Source: Cryphonectria parasitica EP155
Taxonomy: Eukaryota > Ascomycota > Sordariomycetes > Diaporthales > Cryphonectriaceae
Assembly: GCF_011745365.1 (NCBI RefSeq)
Contig: NW_024468909.1
Coordinates: 1,364,001 to 1,428,000 of the forward strand
Direction: 5' to 3'
Length of the DNA: 64,000 bases
In this document: in pieces, positions 33,661-45,414 of the stretch
Layout of the letters: the number at the start of each line of letters is the position of its first letter
Numbering within the stretch: position 1 is the stretch's first letter
The notes under the pieces: model-generated
Seen by the model: the letters and a program-made list of their open reading frames with translations, nothing else
Database searches by the model: none
Told to the model about the DNA's origin: nothing
Made by a program: the position numbers and the translations under genes

Positions 33661-34604
33661 AGCAGAAACACTGCGGCAGGCCTGGAAAGGGCCGAGCTCT
33701 AGAGACGCCATCTTTGCTGTGATGAACTTTGTTTCGTTGACTGACAAGGCTTCGATCGACGAGGTCGATTTGCTTCGGGCTCGCACAACCCATTTCTTGA
33801 TTGTGCCGGAAACCTTTGGGCATTATATCACGGCGTTTGCGAGTCTCATGGCTGTGTACTTCTTAGGAGTGATTATTAGGGTGTGGCATATGCAACGTGT
33901 TGGAAGTTAGGAGGCTTGGCAAGAGCTGCGGACGAGTGGTCTTCTTGCCCCCCACCACACTCGTCTTGCTCTGCATTGCACCTCTTCAGATACAGGGCTA
34001 CGGGTTGCATTTCGGCATGCTGATGATCGTTTGAGGCGTTTGGACAGGATTCAGGATGGATTTGGCAATTAACATGGGAGTTTTGTCGTGATGTCACCAG
34101 GACGCCAAAGGAGTCTTAGGAGAAAAGGCAGATGGTCCGGTGTTGATGATAGCTTCTTATGCTTGATTAGATCGAGGAGGACCACACAAGACCGCCATGG
34201 CCTATGTAGGATCGTAAACACAGAACCGAAATCATGAAGGCGACATTTGGTGCTTCAGGCTTATTGTTCATATTTATTTCAGCTCATTTGAGGCTTTGCG
34301 ATGGATGCGCCCAACAGAGCCTCCGAGGCAGGCTGCCTCCTTCTCATGTCCTTCGTTCTGCTTTTCAAATGTGGTATGCTGTGGCAGGTACGACTGCTGA
34401 TGGGCCGCAATTCTTTTCCGCTACTGGAGACGACCTCCGCGGATATGGTCCTTTCTCTGCACCGGCAGAGGCCACTCACTCCACGAAGGGACCAATATCA
34501 TGAATTTGGTCTTGCGGTCCTCAACAGTCGTTTATGATTTCATTACACATTCGCTTAGACTCTCCACAGCACCAACCTATCGCTCGTGGCCAGACTCCCT
34601 TACT
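33661..34604. other. Intergenic region between two plus-strand genes
   Basis: It holds the 3' UTR of the upstream gene and the promoter of the LIM gene. A 63-codon frame at 33719-33910 with a hydrophobic C-terminal stretch has no recognisable relatives and is probably chance. No clear TATA box was seen before the LIM gene. Confidence 0.5.
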
Positions 34605-36296
34605 ATGGCTGACGTGCCACCACGATACCATCGCCCTGATACAGATCACGATGCTCCAGACAGGAGCACTATCAGACTCGATCCTCGCTTCGATCCATTC
34701 ATACCGTCTGCATCTCGGACTTGTAAGGAAACGGACGCACGCCTCCCTCAGCACGACAACACGAATGGCGAGGCGCACTGGCGTCACCAGGAGTCTCCAG
34801 TCTCTCCACCTCCCGAGTTTCCATCATCTTCACCTCCCGCGCACCCAAATACCTTTCTTTGCACATTCTGCTGGCGCCCACATCAATCCGCCACCACGCC
34901 CAGCAGGGTCGTCGGCCGTCGTGCACGCCTCGCTTGTCAGACTTGTTACAGCGCGCTACTCGATCTCGCTGTGTGTTGGGTATGCGGAGAGATTGTGTTC
35001 CGCGGCGATGAGTGCGTGAGCTTAGGCTGGTGTTTCTGGCATAAGGCATGCTATGGGTGTTTGATGTGTGGGGATAAAAAGATTTTGGAAGGCGTGAAGG
35101 TTGAGGATCTCCTTGCCGATGATGAAAGGCAGGGAGATGGAAACATGTTTGGAAAGAGTAAAGGTAAGGAGATTGAAGAGATCCCACTTTGTGCTCAGTG
35201 TGTCGAGGATGTTGGGATTGGCTCGAGTGACGACGAACATTTGATCCCTCTGGCCCTGGACAGGATTGAGGGATTCGACGGCGGGCTCTCGAGGCGGAGA
35301 TGGGAGGCGAGGCACAAAGATCAGCGGACAACGGCCGCTGGCCATTGCAATTCACCTCAGCGGGTTGCTGGAAATATTCGACGCACGCCATCTCCCATCT
35401 ACGTTTCCTCGCACGATCCCCTTGGCGAGCCTGCTTTCCGGGCCAGCGCGGCGAAACCCATTCCAAAATGGATGCAGTATCTCCCCAGCTATAGGCGGAG
35501 TGAACAGGCTCGCTTCGAGCACCCTGCATCTGTGTTTGACAGTCTCCTCTCCAAACCCAATCTCAAGTCCGTCAGCTTAGATACCGACGAACAGGACTCA
35601 TTGCCGCCACCAGTTCCTCCGCACATTGTTCCTGTACGTCCGAATGCTCTCAACTATTCACCTCCTCTCACACCTGCTCAGAAGTCCCGTCCCTTTACCC
35701 TGATCGCCGAAGAACCTGTTCAGCGACCGTCGTACACCAGGTTTGGTGCAGGTCAGGCCAAGCATGTCCGGTTCGGCAGCAATTCACGAGGCTCGTTATC
35801 GCCTATATCACTCCTCAGAAACACGGCCCAGTCGCCATCCGAGTCGGCTGAGTATCTAGATGAATACAACGTTTCCATTCCAAGAAACGTCAGATCGTCT
35901 GCCGCGCCCATCCGCTCGCCACCGGGAGAGGCGAATGAACACCATGCAAGAGTCCTCTCGCCTTTCCTTAGACGCGTCGACAACCATCCACTGTTATCAA
36001 ATGCCTCTTTGGACAGTAGCCGAAAAAGCGCCGACGAGATCGATGACGAGGAACGCTTACCATTCTCGACGCTGCCCCAGCACAGTGCTGCCGAAGCAAT
36101 TTCGGCCACTCAAAAGCAAGCACTCGGCCACACAAGGTCTCACAGCCATGCAGACAAGGGTTCGGGAGATCCTGTCAACTATGTGAAGTCTTCCAGCAGC
36201 AACTGGCGTGCTGGTGCAGATGGGCCGGGTGAGAACTCACGGAGGAGGCCACCGACGTTTCAAGACCAGTTGAAGAGGGTTTTTGGATTCTATTGA
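34605..36296 (+). CDS. LIM-type zinc-binding protein
   Basis: One exon, 563 residues from the ATG at 34605 (MADVPPRY). The frame stays open to an ATG at 34500, but those 35 residues look like translated leader. The LIM finger is nearly canonical: C124-x2-C127, x18, H146-x2-C149, then C152-x2-C155 and the last pair C196-x2-C199. The second half is stretched by an acidic/basic insert of about 40 residues. Two further Cys pairs lie upstream (C86-x2-C89, C111-x2-C114) and may bind another zinc. LIM domains mediate protein-protein contacts in cytoskeletal or transcriptional complexes. Residues after about 210 are disordered, rich in Ser, Pro and Arg, with several SPP/SPL sites. It is not paxillin- or LRG1-like, as only one LIM is present and no catalytic domain is seen. 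Exact role unknown. Confidence 0.82.
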   Translation: MADVPPRYHRPDTDHDAPDRSTIRLDPRFDPFIPSASRTCKETDARLPQHDNTNGEAHWRHQESPVSPPPEFPSSSPPAHPNTFLCTFCWRPHQSATTPSRVVGRRARLACQTCYSALLDLAVCWVCGEIVFRGDECVSLGWCFWHKACYGCLMCGDKKILEGVKVEDLLADDERQGDGNMFGKSKGKEIEEIPLCAQCVEDVGIGSSDDEHLIPLALDRIEGFDGGLSRRRWEARHKDQRTTAAGHCNSPQRVAGNIRRTPSPIYVSSHDPLGEPAFRASAAKPIPKWMQYLPSYRRSEQARFEHPASVFDSLLSKPNLKSVSLDTDEQDSLPPPVPPHIVPVRPNALNYSPPLTPAQKSRPFTLIAEEPVQRPSYTRFGAGQAKHVRFGSNSRGSLSPISLLRNTAQSPSESAEYLDEYNVSIPRNVRSSAAPIRSPPGEANEHHARVLSPFLRRVDNHPLLSNASLDSSRKSADEIDDEERLPFSTLPQHSAAEAISATQKQALGHTRSHSHADKGSGDPVNYVKSSSSNWRAGADGPGENSRRRPPTFQDQLKRVFGFY

Positions 36297-37184
36297 CCTC
36301 GTATTGTTTCATAATCGTTGTGAGTATCGTTTATTTAATATTATAATAGTATGAAAGGCGCGTGAGCCCTTGCAAAGAGAAAAAAAAAACAAAAACAATT
36401 CAAGTATCGTCGTTTCGGGATATGTCTCGTGTGGTCCGAGTTATATCCTCAAATTCCGTCGCAGCTCGGACTGCAACAGAGAAGTGTACCTGATAGCTAT
36501 TAATTACAACAGGAGGACGGAGCGAGCCCCCTGGCTCACAGAGAAAACAATCAACAGTTACTTGGTTGTCTTCAGGAAAGTGAACGAATTACTACGTTCA
36601 GCAAGTCAATTTAAGAACGAATAATCAACGGCTGTAAAGTTGACGTCGTTCTCCAGGGCACATGATATGGCAGCACATTGGCTCGTATGAAGAAGACCCC
36701 TTCCCGCGTCTCCTTTTTTCCTTATTTCCATTACTTTCTCCTTCTCCCATCTCTTTCCTCCCCATATTTTCAACTTTCTAAAACCCAAGTTTGATACCTT
36801 TTACATCTCAAAGGCCTTCAAAACTTACACCACCAAAGCTCTAGACGGTAAAGTCCAAGGCCTCTTACAAAACACATGCAAATAAATACAGACGTCAAGA
36901 GGTCTTATAGGGGTTTTAGGGCAGCAGGGATATCCTTGTCGACAAGTAGTGCACCACCCCAGCTCCTTGCATGCAACTCCACACAACCCGTTCTTGTAGT
37001 ACTATTGGTACAATGCCTTTGCAGCTAACAACCACTTTCAACCCTACAAAGTAATACAGCATCAACCAGACTTCCCAATCTAATCCTCTCCATCTTTCCA
37101 CTGAGAATTATCTCCTATTACAGCTGTCGAGCCTGGAGATACGTCGTACTCTCTTAGCTTCCTCAGAACACACAAGACGCAACA
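36297..37184. other. Intergenic, Med10 upstream region
   Basis: AT-rich stretch after the LIM gene (36320-36620), then pyrimidine-rich DNA with many short CA/CT tracts up to the Med10 ATG, consistent with a 5' leader. No gene is recognisable. Confidence 0.5.
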
Positions 37185-37816
37185 ATGGCGCCCATAGAGC
37201 CGGACCACAACGCCGTCGAGCGTAAGTCACCCTCCCCTCGCCTCCTCTTCCTCACATGCTCACCAAGGCTGCCCCTTCCCCAGGCCAGCTCAAAATGATC
37301 CTGCAGATCCTCTACGAGACCATGATCCAGGTCGCCACCTATGACGCCAACACGGGGCCCTCCACCACCACCGCCACCAACGGCAACGCAACCCCCTCGC
37401 GCCTCCCCCCAACCACCAGCAGCGGCCCCTCCTCGTCCTCCTCCTCCACCACCAACACCACGCCACCGACGCGCGAGGTCCTCGCCGCCCAGCTCACCCA
37501 CCTCTCCTCCGCACTACAGGCCGTCCACACCCTAGCCGCCGAGGCCGGAGCCGCCGGCTCGCTGTCCGAGGTGCCGCGCGAGCTCATCACCTACGTCGAC
37601 GGCGGGCGCAACCCGGACATCTACACGCGCGAGTTCGTCGAGCTGGTGCGCCGCAAGAACCAGCTCATGAAGGGCAAGATGGGGGCCTTTGGTTCGTTCC
37701 GCGACATCTTGGCACGCGAGATTGCGACTGCGAACCCGGAGCTGCGGGAGGATGTGGCTCGGGTCGTGGTGGGGACGGGAGGGGAGTGGCCTCCTAAGGC
37801 GGAGGGTCCGCAGTGA
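37185..37816 (+). CDS. MED10: Mediator complex subunit 10 (Med10/Nut2)
   Basis: Two exons (37185-37221, 37284-37816) encode 189 residues; the 62-nt intron has GTAAGT and CAG ends. Med10 sits in the middle module of Mediator, bridging activators and RNA polymerase II in the nucleus. Conserved segments are the N-terminal QLKMILQILYETMIQVATYD helix and the C-terminal VPRELITYVDGGRNPDIYTREFVE core, followed by VRRKNQLMKGKMGAFGSFRD. Between them lies an insert of about 45 residues, almost only Ser, Thr, Pro and Asn (about 32-78). Yeast and animal Med10 have no such loop; family length is usually 130-160. The ATG is strongly placed, with the first exon only 12 codons long. Confidence 0.95.
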
Positions 37817-39037
37817 AGAGGAGGAGGACGGGTTTGGCTCTATCCTTCCAGAGCACATCACTTCTCTGCAGGCTATGTTCCGTTAAAATGGATGGGTGAT
37901 GGAGAAGGGACAATGTCTCGTGCGTGTGCCGAGTCGTGGGATTCTTGCCAACCTTCCGACTGACGGTTGCCATCCCGTATGTATGTCTTTTTGAGGCCAG
38001 GCATGCGGTTGGCCTACACAGGCTCATCTTTTCTCGGAAGACCATGCCATGGGCGCGCACTCACTTCACGGCAGGTGGTGATACCACGGGAGGGGCATGT
38101 CCACGCCAGCTTGTTACATCCACGGGCGGCGATTCGTTGATCGCTGTTAGGATTACACGCAGTCGACATTTCCCCTCACAGCAACTACGCAAGACGAGGA
38201 GGGGTCAGAGAGGTCGCTCTGGTTGCCATCAAACGACTCTCGGTCCACTGCTGTGGACTCCGCCTGGAGAGAAGGAAAAAAAAAAGAGGGTGGCAATTAG
38301 CACCGGGGACAAAGTGACCACGCCTTCGGAGCATGAAGTCGGTGGCCGTACAGCACGGCATGGTTACTCAGATCAGAGGAACCGAGTCCCTGCCCTTCTT
38401 CGATTGCAATTTTAGTAAAGTTCAAGGAGTTGGGAGTAGAAGTGATACCCTGTTCCGCCCACACGAGGCGAGACAACCAAGACAGAGATCGGGGAAGACA
38501 TTGTGACCGTCAGGACGCGGCCACGAGTAGGTCCTCTAAGAATAACCCATAAAAGGAACCTCGAGGTGTCGGCCCCCATTGAAAGCTATCAAATATCAAA
38601 TAGTGTTCCTTTATTGAATTATCTATTCGTCGCTCCCTATGTCGCACATCATTGCCTCCCTTCCCCGCCAATGCAAGTAGGTATATGACGAAGTAGCACA
38701 AGCAAGCCACCCCAACGAAACACTTGCCCTCCAATCCACCGCCGCCAAAGATGTGACCGTGACGAACAAAGATAAAGCCACTTGTACATAGATACAGTAC
38801 GCCTTGATGCACCATCGCCGTTATACTTCGCTTTAATCTGTATGCGCGCCCGCCATGCATGCGAAAAGTTGTAACATCCAGCTCGAGCTCGCCCTCCTCG
38901 CTGTTGTGATCGAGTACGGGCGGGTATTCGAGCTGTGAACGCTTCAAAAGAAAAAAAACATTCGCCGCGCCTCTATCATCTCTTTCAAAGAGCTCCCCAT
39001 ACCGTCCTATCATCGCTCTCAAGTAATGGAGTTTCTA
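37817..39037. other. Convergent intergenic region, no gene seen
   Basis: Between the Med10 stop (+) and the gelsolin-gene stop (-). Contains an A-run near 38275-38285 and AT-rich patches near 38590-38630. A 170-codon minus-strand frame (38510-39022) lies just beyond the gelsolin stop and is not supported as a protein. Confidence 0.5.
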
Positions 39038-42000
39038 TCACGAGTTGCCCAGCACCTGCAACGCCTGTCCGAGTGACACAATCTTCAAACTCCTCGTCCG
39101 CTTCAAGGCAGATGGCCGCCCTCCAACACCTTGGCCAGCAGCATTCGAAGTGCTGCTCGGCGCCGTCCGGGTAGGACTCAAGTCGTCCCGCCACTTGCGG
39201 AAGCAGCTCCTCATATCCCGCGGGATGCCTTCTAGGACCACAGTCGAAACCGGCACAAACGGGCGGTCCTCCATACCGGCGGCAAGGATGGCGTACTCCT
39301 GCGCGAAGTCGAGTGCGTTGTGGAATGAGGCATATTCAGACTGCGCGTTCTTGCCGACGATAATGTACATCTCAAAGAAGGCGTCGAGGACATAAACCTT
39401 GCTTGATGAGAGATCGGATTGGCTGAAGGGGTTGATTTCGTTGATCTGGAGTGCAAGTCAGTATGGTGGGCATGCAGATAGATGTCAAAAGGAAAAAAGA
39501 AAGAAGAAAAATTACGTACCTGTTTGGGATCGGCTGCATCGGAGCAGAACAGCCGTCCGCAGTACTTATCGTAACTCGGCTTCAGTCTCCAGTGATCTGC
39601 AGAGCTCATCTTCTTCTTGCCGTCGAACAAGCCCCAGAACTCCTCTGGCTCCTTGCCCTCCTCGACCTCGATCAATTCGCCCATCAGCGCAGAGTCCATG
39701 CCTATCAGCCTTGCGCAGCTGAGCTCGTCAATGCCAGACCCTTTGCCCTTCCACAAGTAGCACTTGCCCGACTGGGTCACGATGTAGGGAAAACCAGAGC
39801 ACAGCGTCAACGGCGCAAAGTCCACCTCATCGAAGACGATCTGGCCCAGAAATGAACGTCCGCAGAGCATGTTTGGTGCGAGTGAGTCGTACTTGTTGCT
39901 AGAGCCGCGGCGAATGGTGATAATACCACCGAGTGCCTGGATGAACTCGGCCGTCTCTTTGCCCTGGGACATCTTGATCAGTGTCCCGCCCAGTGACCTC
40001 GCTTCACGGTTCACAAAGACTTGTGCGTCCTCGATCACCGACAACGGAACCTCGTCGCCTGCCCAGAAGTATACCTCCTGAACCTTCTTGCGCGCAGCAT
40101 TGGTGAAAGTGTGTGAGCAGAGATACATCTCACGCTCAAAAAGCACGCGCTCATGGTGGTTCGGCACGGGAACTCGTTTGCCTTGCTCCGTGATCTGGTA
40201 GAGCTGCGCCTTCTGCGTTTGTACGGTGGATCCGCTCCTGGGTCGGTTCATCAAGATCTCGGCAGCGTCTGCGCGATACTCTCGCCTGGGTCGCTCATTG
40301 CCGAAGAAATCCTTTAGCATGGCAGAAACATCTGAGCCGCTCTTGGAAGGAGAGCGTGTGGGCGATGTCAATGGGGACGGGCTCGCAGCTGCAACGGGCT
40401 CGATCGGTACGGTTTTTGCCGGAATCGTCTTGGAAGGGGATGTTGGAGGCAGATTTAGTGGTTCTAAAGCAGGTTTGGGAGGCGGTGCAGGCTTCTTCTC
40501 CTCCAGCTCCTGAGGCTTAGGGGATGTGATCGATCGATCGAAGACGGCTGCACCATTCTTCACAGACATGGTCGGCTGCGAATCGACCTTCTCCATACTT
40601 GACACTTTTGCCGGTGATGGAGGGCCTCCGAAGGATTTCCTCACAGGAGATATAGGCTTCGTAGGCTCGGGCTCGTTCTTTGGAGATGGCAGACTTGACT
40701 CGTCCAAGAACCTTGACATCCTCCTCGCGTCCAACTTCCGGGGAGAGGGACTTCTCGAAGTTGGCTCGTCGGCTTTCTTTTCCTCCACGGGTTGTGTCTT
40801 CGCAGCAATAGCAGCAACTTGCTCAAAGATCTTGTTAGGGGAACCTGGCCCGGCCTTTGGTTTCGTGGAGTCCATGTTCAACGCGCTCCTCGATCCAGAG
40901 GACACCGGTCGTTGCTCCTCGGATCTCCTCTTTGAGGAATCCACCAGTGAGTTGATGCCACTGCCGCGCGGCTTGTCCGCTGCCGCGACTGGAGCTTGCT
41001 CAATGGGGGACTTTATGGGAGATTCTACCAAAGGCTTTGGCGATACGACCGGTGCCGAGGCTGTTGACTGATCCTGAACGGCAGCTGATTCTGCTGGCGG
41101 CACTGGTGGCGATGGGTCTTTTTCTTCAGACTCCTTCGCCACAGCCGCTTCATCTTTGGGAGCCAAGTCTGCAGCAGCGGGCTCTCCGGCACCTGAAGCA
41201 GGCGATTTACTTGCCGCAGGAGCCTTTCTTCGAGGACCACGGGCACGATTCTTGGTCATGTGTGTCAGTTGGGGACCTTGGCCCGGTTCGTTTCCCGTAT
41301 CTGACGTGCTTCTTGTTGCTCTTGAAGAGGTACCAGGAACATCATTTGTCGTACCGCCCATTCCGGGCGGCCCACGTGCCAGCAAGCCAGCGAGGGCCGG
41401 ATTGAAACGATTTGCCAAAGCGTTACCGCCTATTTTGTTCGGTAGCTTCCCCGGGATGCTCTTCTCTTTGGATAGTGCTGGAAAGGGCACCGGATCCGTC
41501 TTCTGCTTTGCTTTCAATGCTGGTTCCTCGTCAGGGACAGCCCGAAACATTGGCTGAGCGGGCTCGACGGGTTTAGACGGCTCCAGCACTCTTGCAGGCT
41601 CCTCGGGCGCTAATCCCACAACAGAGGGGCCTCTTGAGTGGGAGATGGATTTGGACCGACTGATCGTAGCCCTCCTTGCGATACCCTCCGGGATCACCTG
41701 CTCCTGAGGGGGCTTTGCATTCGTTGCGACACCCCGTCCCTCCTCCTTTGCTTGTTTGAAATCTGCCTTCCTCGCCAATATCGCATCCTTGAACTCGTCC
41801 TTCTTTGTATATGGCCTAGGTCCGCCTGTAATGTTGAGCCCTGACTTGCCCCTCAAGATGTTGTCCTTGAGCTCGTCGGGAGCGACGTAATTCTGAGTTG
41901 TTGTCTTGCGCAATTTGCCAAAAACGTTTGCCAATTCATTGGTAGAGTCACCCTTGTCAGCATTTCCGAGCGTTGTTCCTCGCTGGCGCAGACCCGCTCT

Positions 42001-44284
42001 GAAGTCCTTCTTCGGAGGCGCATCCGGCTTCTCCTTGCCAAGCTCGTGTCCAGCGACAGAACCCCTCCTATCAGGCTCTGCAGTAGGAGGACTCAATTTT
42101 CCAAGAGCTGGGCTTTTGTTGAATTCACTACTGCGGAGGCTTGGTGTCAACGGTTTCTCAGTGGTGGTCGGACCTGGGCTGGCAGCCGCCGTGCTCTTTT
42201 CGAACCCACCATTGCGGAGGGTCGGTGTCAAGGGCTTCTCGGTGGTTGGGCTTGAGGTGCCAATAGCGGGGCTCTTGCTGAACCCACCACCACTGCGCAG
42301 GCCTGGTGTTGTGGGCTTGTCGCTGCCAATGGACGGTGATGTAATGCCGCTAAGACCTGGTTGTTTAACAGTTGTGCCTAGCGGTGCGGGCCGCACGAGA
42401 CCACCCGTCTTGACCTCGTGCTTCTTGACAGTAGAAGTGCCCGTTCGATCGATATCAGCACTACCGGTCTTTGCTTTTGCAGCCTTGGCCTTGTTCAGCT
42501 CGACCATCCAAGCCGGCTGATTGCTCATGGCGGCTGGCTTGGGCTTGGGCGACTCAGGCTGTTTGAGGGCCGCGTCGAGCCAGGAACTCTTGGTCGGACT
42601 CCATCTTCGCGGGTCCATTGTCCTTGACGGGCTCGTCGGGATGGTCTGCTCGGGCTCAGGCTCCGGTACTGTCAACTCTGGCTTGGGCGATGCCGCCACG
42701 CTCTCCTTGACTGGGGCGGTTGTGTCAGTGGTGGTGGTGGAGAAAGAAGAAGGTGCATCCTTCGCATGACTGGATGTAGGTCTGGATGTAGGCCTAGACG
42801 TGCTCTCCTTGGATCTGCTGACAGGACGCGAGGTCGTTTCACGTCCTGGACTGTTGGCACCGCTCTTGTTGTCGTAGCTGCTCCGATCCCCGGTCGGATG
42901 TCGATGCAGGCCAGGAGTTGTCACGCTCCACCTCTTGACACTGTCTGTCCGCTTCATCATGGCGCTTTGGACGAACCCGCCCATGCCTTTCGTGGGCGAC
43001 GCAGGTCGAGTAGGCGACGCACTTCCTGACGTAGGCGCAGATGCATCGTTGCCAGACTGGATATCGGCCGGGGGACCAAGCTTCTGCGCCTCGCTCATGA
43101 GCAGCAGAGAAGGGCCAATTCTCGAGTTCCTTCGAGAATCCTGACGGTCTCTGCCGCCCGCATCACTCTCCTGTTCAATAGATGTCGGTCGCGACATGCC
43201 AGCTAACTGGGCGCGGCCAGACGACACATCAACGGTGTCAGAGTCCTCCACCTGGTTCTTTCGGTAGGCAGCCGAGTTCGCGCCTCGGTCTGCCGTCTGT
43301 CGGAACCATGTAGGGTCCTTGGAAGCGAGCGCCTGCGAGATCTGGTCTCGAGTAGGGGTTCGGTCCGGGGAGGTGCTCTCTGCAGGCGGCGTAGTAGACG
43401 ATCGGGCAGCAGCATTCTCGGCCGCGACCATGGAGAGTGGTCGTGACCTCGGGCCAGGGCCCTGAGAAGTCGGTCGTCTCTGCCAAGAGAGGGTGGGCGT
43501 CCGCGCCAGGCCGGCGCTGGGTGGTGGAGATGCGTAGCTGGCGCTCGAACGCTTCAGGTCAAGATCGAGGGACATCTCGGCCTCCTTGGTGGGAGAGCGA
43601 GCTGTCGACAGGTCCATCGGATCGGCTGACGGAGACGGAATCGTATAGCTCTGCAGGGCAGCAGAGAGATCAGGAATAGGGGACGAGGCTAAGGCCGGTG
43701 GTGCGTCTGCGACGTGTGGTGTTGAGTCCTTGCGACGGGCCGACGGTGGTGGGGTGTTGGCAGGCGAGGACTTCTGGGGGGATATAGACCTGGCGCGTTC
43801 TGCATGTATGACATGGCGCAGCTCGTCAGCAACCGATCGAGAAGAGAAGAAGAAGAAGCAGTAGCAGAAGTAGTAGCACTATGGGTGGGAAAAGCAAGCA
43901 CGATAAGACCCAGCACCGGCCTGGCCGAGGTGGGTGTGGATGGTTTCCAGCAAGCGGTGTCCAAGCCCGGACCATCGTGCCCGGTGTAGAGGATAAAGAT
44001 GCTCGTCAAAGGGGGGGGGGGGGAGTTGAAGGGGGCCGAACAAAAACAAAGACCCGACCAAGACCTGACCGAATTGCGGCTCGGCGAGGTGTGTGTCTCT
44101 GAGTCGTCACATTTCTTTTTCTTCCCAACATACAACACAACGTACCTGCGCGACGTGCCTGGCGTTCTCTTCTCTGCTGTAGGATCTTTTCCTCAAGCTC
44201 CCTGGAGCGGGCCTCCTCATTCTCGTCACGTCCCTGGTTCAGCTGTTCGACCGATCGAAGGAAGCTCGAGACCTCGTCTGACAT
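39038..44284 (-). CDS. Gelsolin-repeat protein with long disordered DUF4045-type N terminus
   Basis: Three exons (44284-44146, 43799-39520, 39445-39038) encode 1608 residues. Gelsolin repeats bind, cap or sever actin, often in a Ca2+-dependent way. Residues 1-45 form a charged coiled-coil start (VEQLNQGRDENEEARSRELE...). Intron 1, 346 nt and long for this region, joins RQARRA to ERARSISPQK. Residues 60-1210 are Ser/Pro/Lys-rich and disordered, with many SPTK/SPR sites and tandem-like TTEKPLTPxLR segments near 480-540. Gelsolin-like folds occupy about 1240-1608 (YLCSHTFTNAARKKVQEVYFWAGDE, GKCYLWKGKGSGIDELSCAR). The C-terminal exon adds DAFFEMYIIVGKNAQSEYAS, another gelsolin strand pattern. This layout is known in filamentous fungi, where it is annotated as DUF4045/gelsolin. 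An actin link is expected, not shown. Confidence 0.9.
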
Positions 44285-45175
44285 TGTCGGGAGGCGTCGT
44301 GGGGCTTAGGAGGGGGCGTGGGAGGCGGCGCGAGGATGCGGGTGCAGGTGCAGGCGCAGCAGGCACAGGTGGCTGGGATTGTTGACTTCGAGGAACAATC
44401 GGATCCAACGTGACAGTGACAGTGACAGCAGCAGCGGCGGCAGTAGTGACGGGTCGGCTGATAGTTCCGGCTGCCAATAGAGACATCGGATCTGTGGAGC
44501 TTGAGACTGGCGTGACACGAGATTGACACGCATACAACAAGACGCAACAACGATAACAACAGTACTTAGTGCAGCTGACGACGAAAGTAGTAGCCGTGCA
44601 ACCGTGTCCGTGTCCGTGTCCGCGTGTGTGTGTGTGTTATGTTTTGTTATGTACGTTGCTGTGATGTGCTGTACGCTAGAGCCGATGGGCCGCGCAGTAG
44701 TGGCGGTGACGGGGGCAGTTTAGGCGGTGCGCGCTCAGATAGATTGTCTCTGAAGGTTTGCGCAGATCCAGAAAGGGAAAAAACGGAAAATTCTCACGAT
44801 CTTCTTTCTGCAGGTTCTAGTCTGGTGTTTGGAAGAAGAAAAACCGAGCGGTCGAACCTTACATTAGCGTTCACGTACCAGCCCAATGACAGTGCCTGAT
44901 CAAGAGGCACAAATGCAGGTCAGGTTGCGTCCAAGCCAAGGATCCGAAAGTTGGGCGCCGTGTGTTCCAACTTTGGGCCTCTAGGAGTTGGATCCAAATT
45001 CCTAAAGGTGCCCACTGTACGTACTTCTTAGGGCGATGAGGGGGACCGGGGGGGAGGGTTCCAATTGAAAATGACCCTAAGTGTGTAGCAACAACCGTCC
45101 GCCTTATGAAGTTGGGGGATCCACAGAGGGCCTGCCAGGGGGGGGCCAGCACGCCCCTCAGCCGCGTGACCCGCT

Positions 45176-45183
45176 ATAAATAC
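45176..45183 (+). promoter_or_regulatory. Plus-strand TATAAATA box
   Basis: A consensus-like TATA sequence in the plus direction, about 60 bases before a short open frame (45238-45351, 37 codons). It points toward the 3' end of ARL2. It could drive a convergent transcript, or may be chance. Confidence 0.3.
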
Positions 45184-45237
45184 GCTAACATCAAAATTAC
45201 TGTACCATACACTGTCCGGCTTGTTTCGTTCTCACTC

Positions 45238-45263
45238 ATGGTTTCAGTGCGGGATGAAACCAT
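45238..45263 (+). repeat. Perfect 9-bp inverted repeat including an ATG
   Basis: ATGGTTTCA (45238-45246) and TGAAACCAT (45255-45263) are exact inverse complements around an 8-nt loop. The first arm begins with the ATG of a 37-codon frame. On RNA this would be a stable stem hiding that start codon. Confidence 0.75.
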
Positions 45264-45414
45264 TCCTCCGTCAGGTGTGGTGGTGTCTGACTTTCGCACC
45301 TGCATGAGCAGCAGCAGTAGGGCTGTCTGGACCCAAGAAAACCCTCCCTGAGAAACAATCGATGGTATCAATTCCTCTGAACCTGTTGAATTGAACACCG
45401 GCGCCTGTCAAGCT

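Larger units (their letters stand above)
44285..45414. other. Upstream region of the gelsolin gene
   Basis: The first 250 bases before the gelsolin ATG read as C-rich leader on the minus strand. A TGTCCGTG/TGTG-type repeat lies near 44602-44640. The right end is the 3' region of ARL2. No larger gene is recognisable. Confidence 0.5.
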
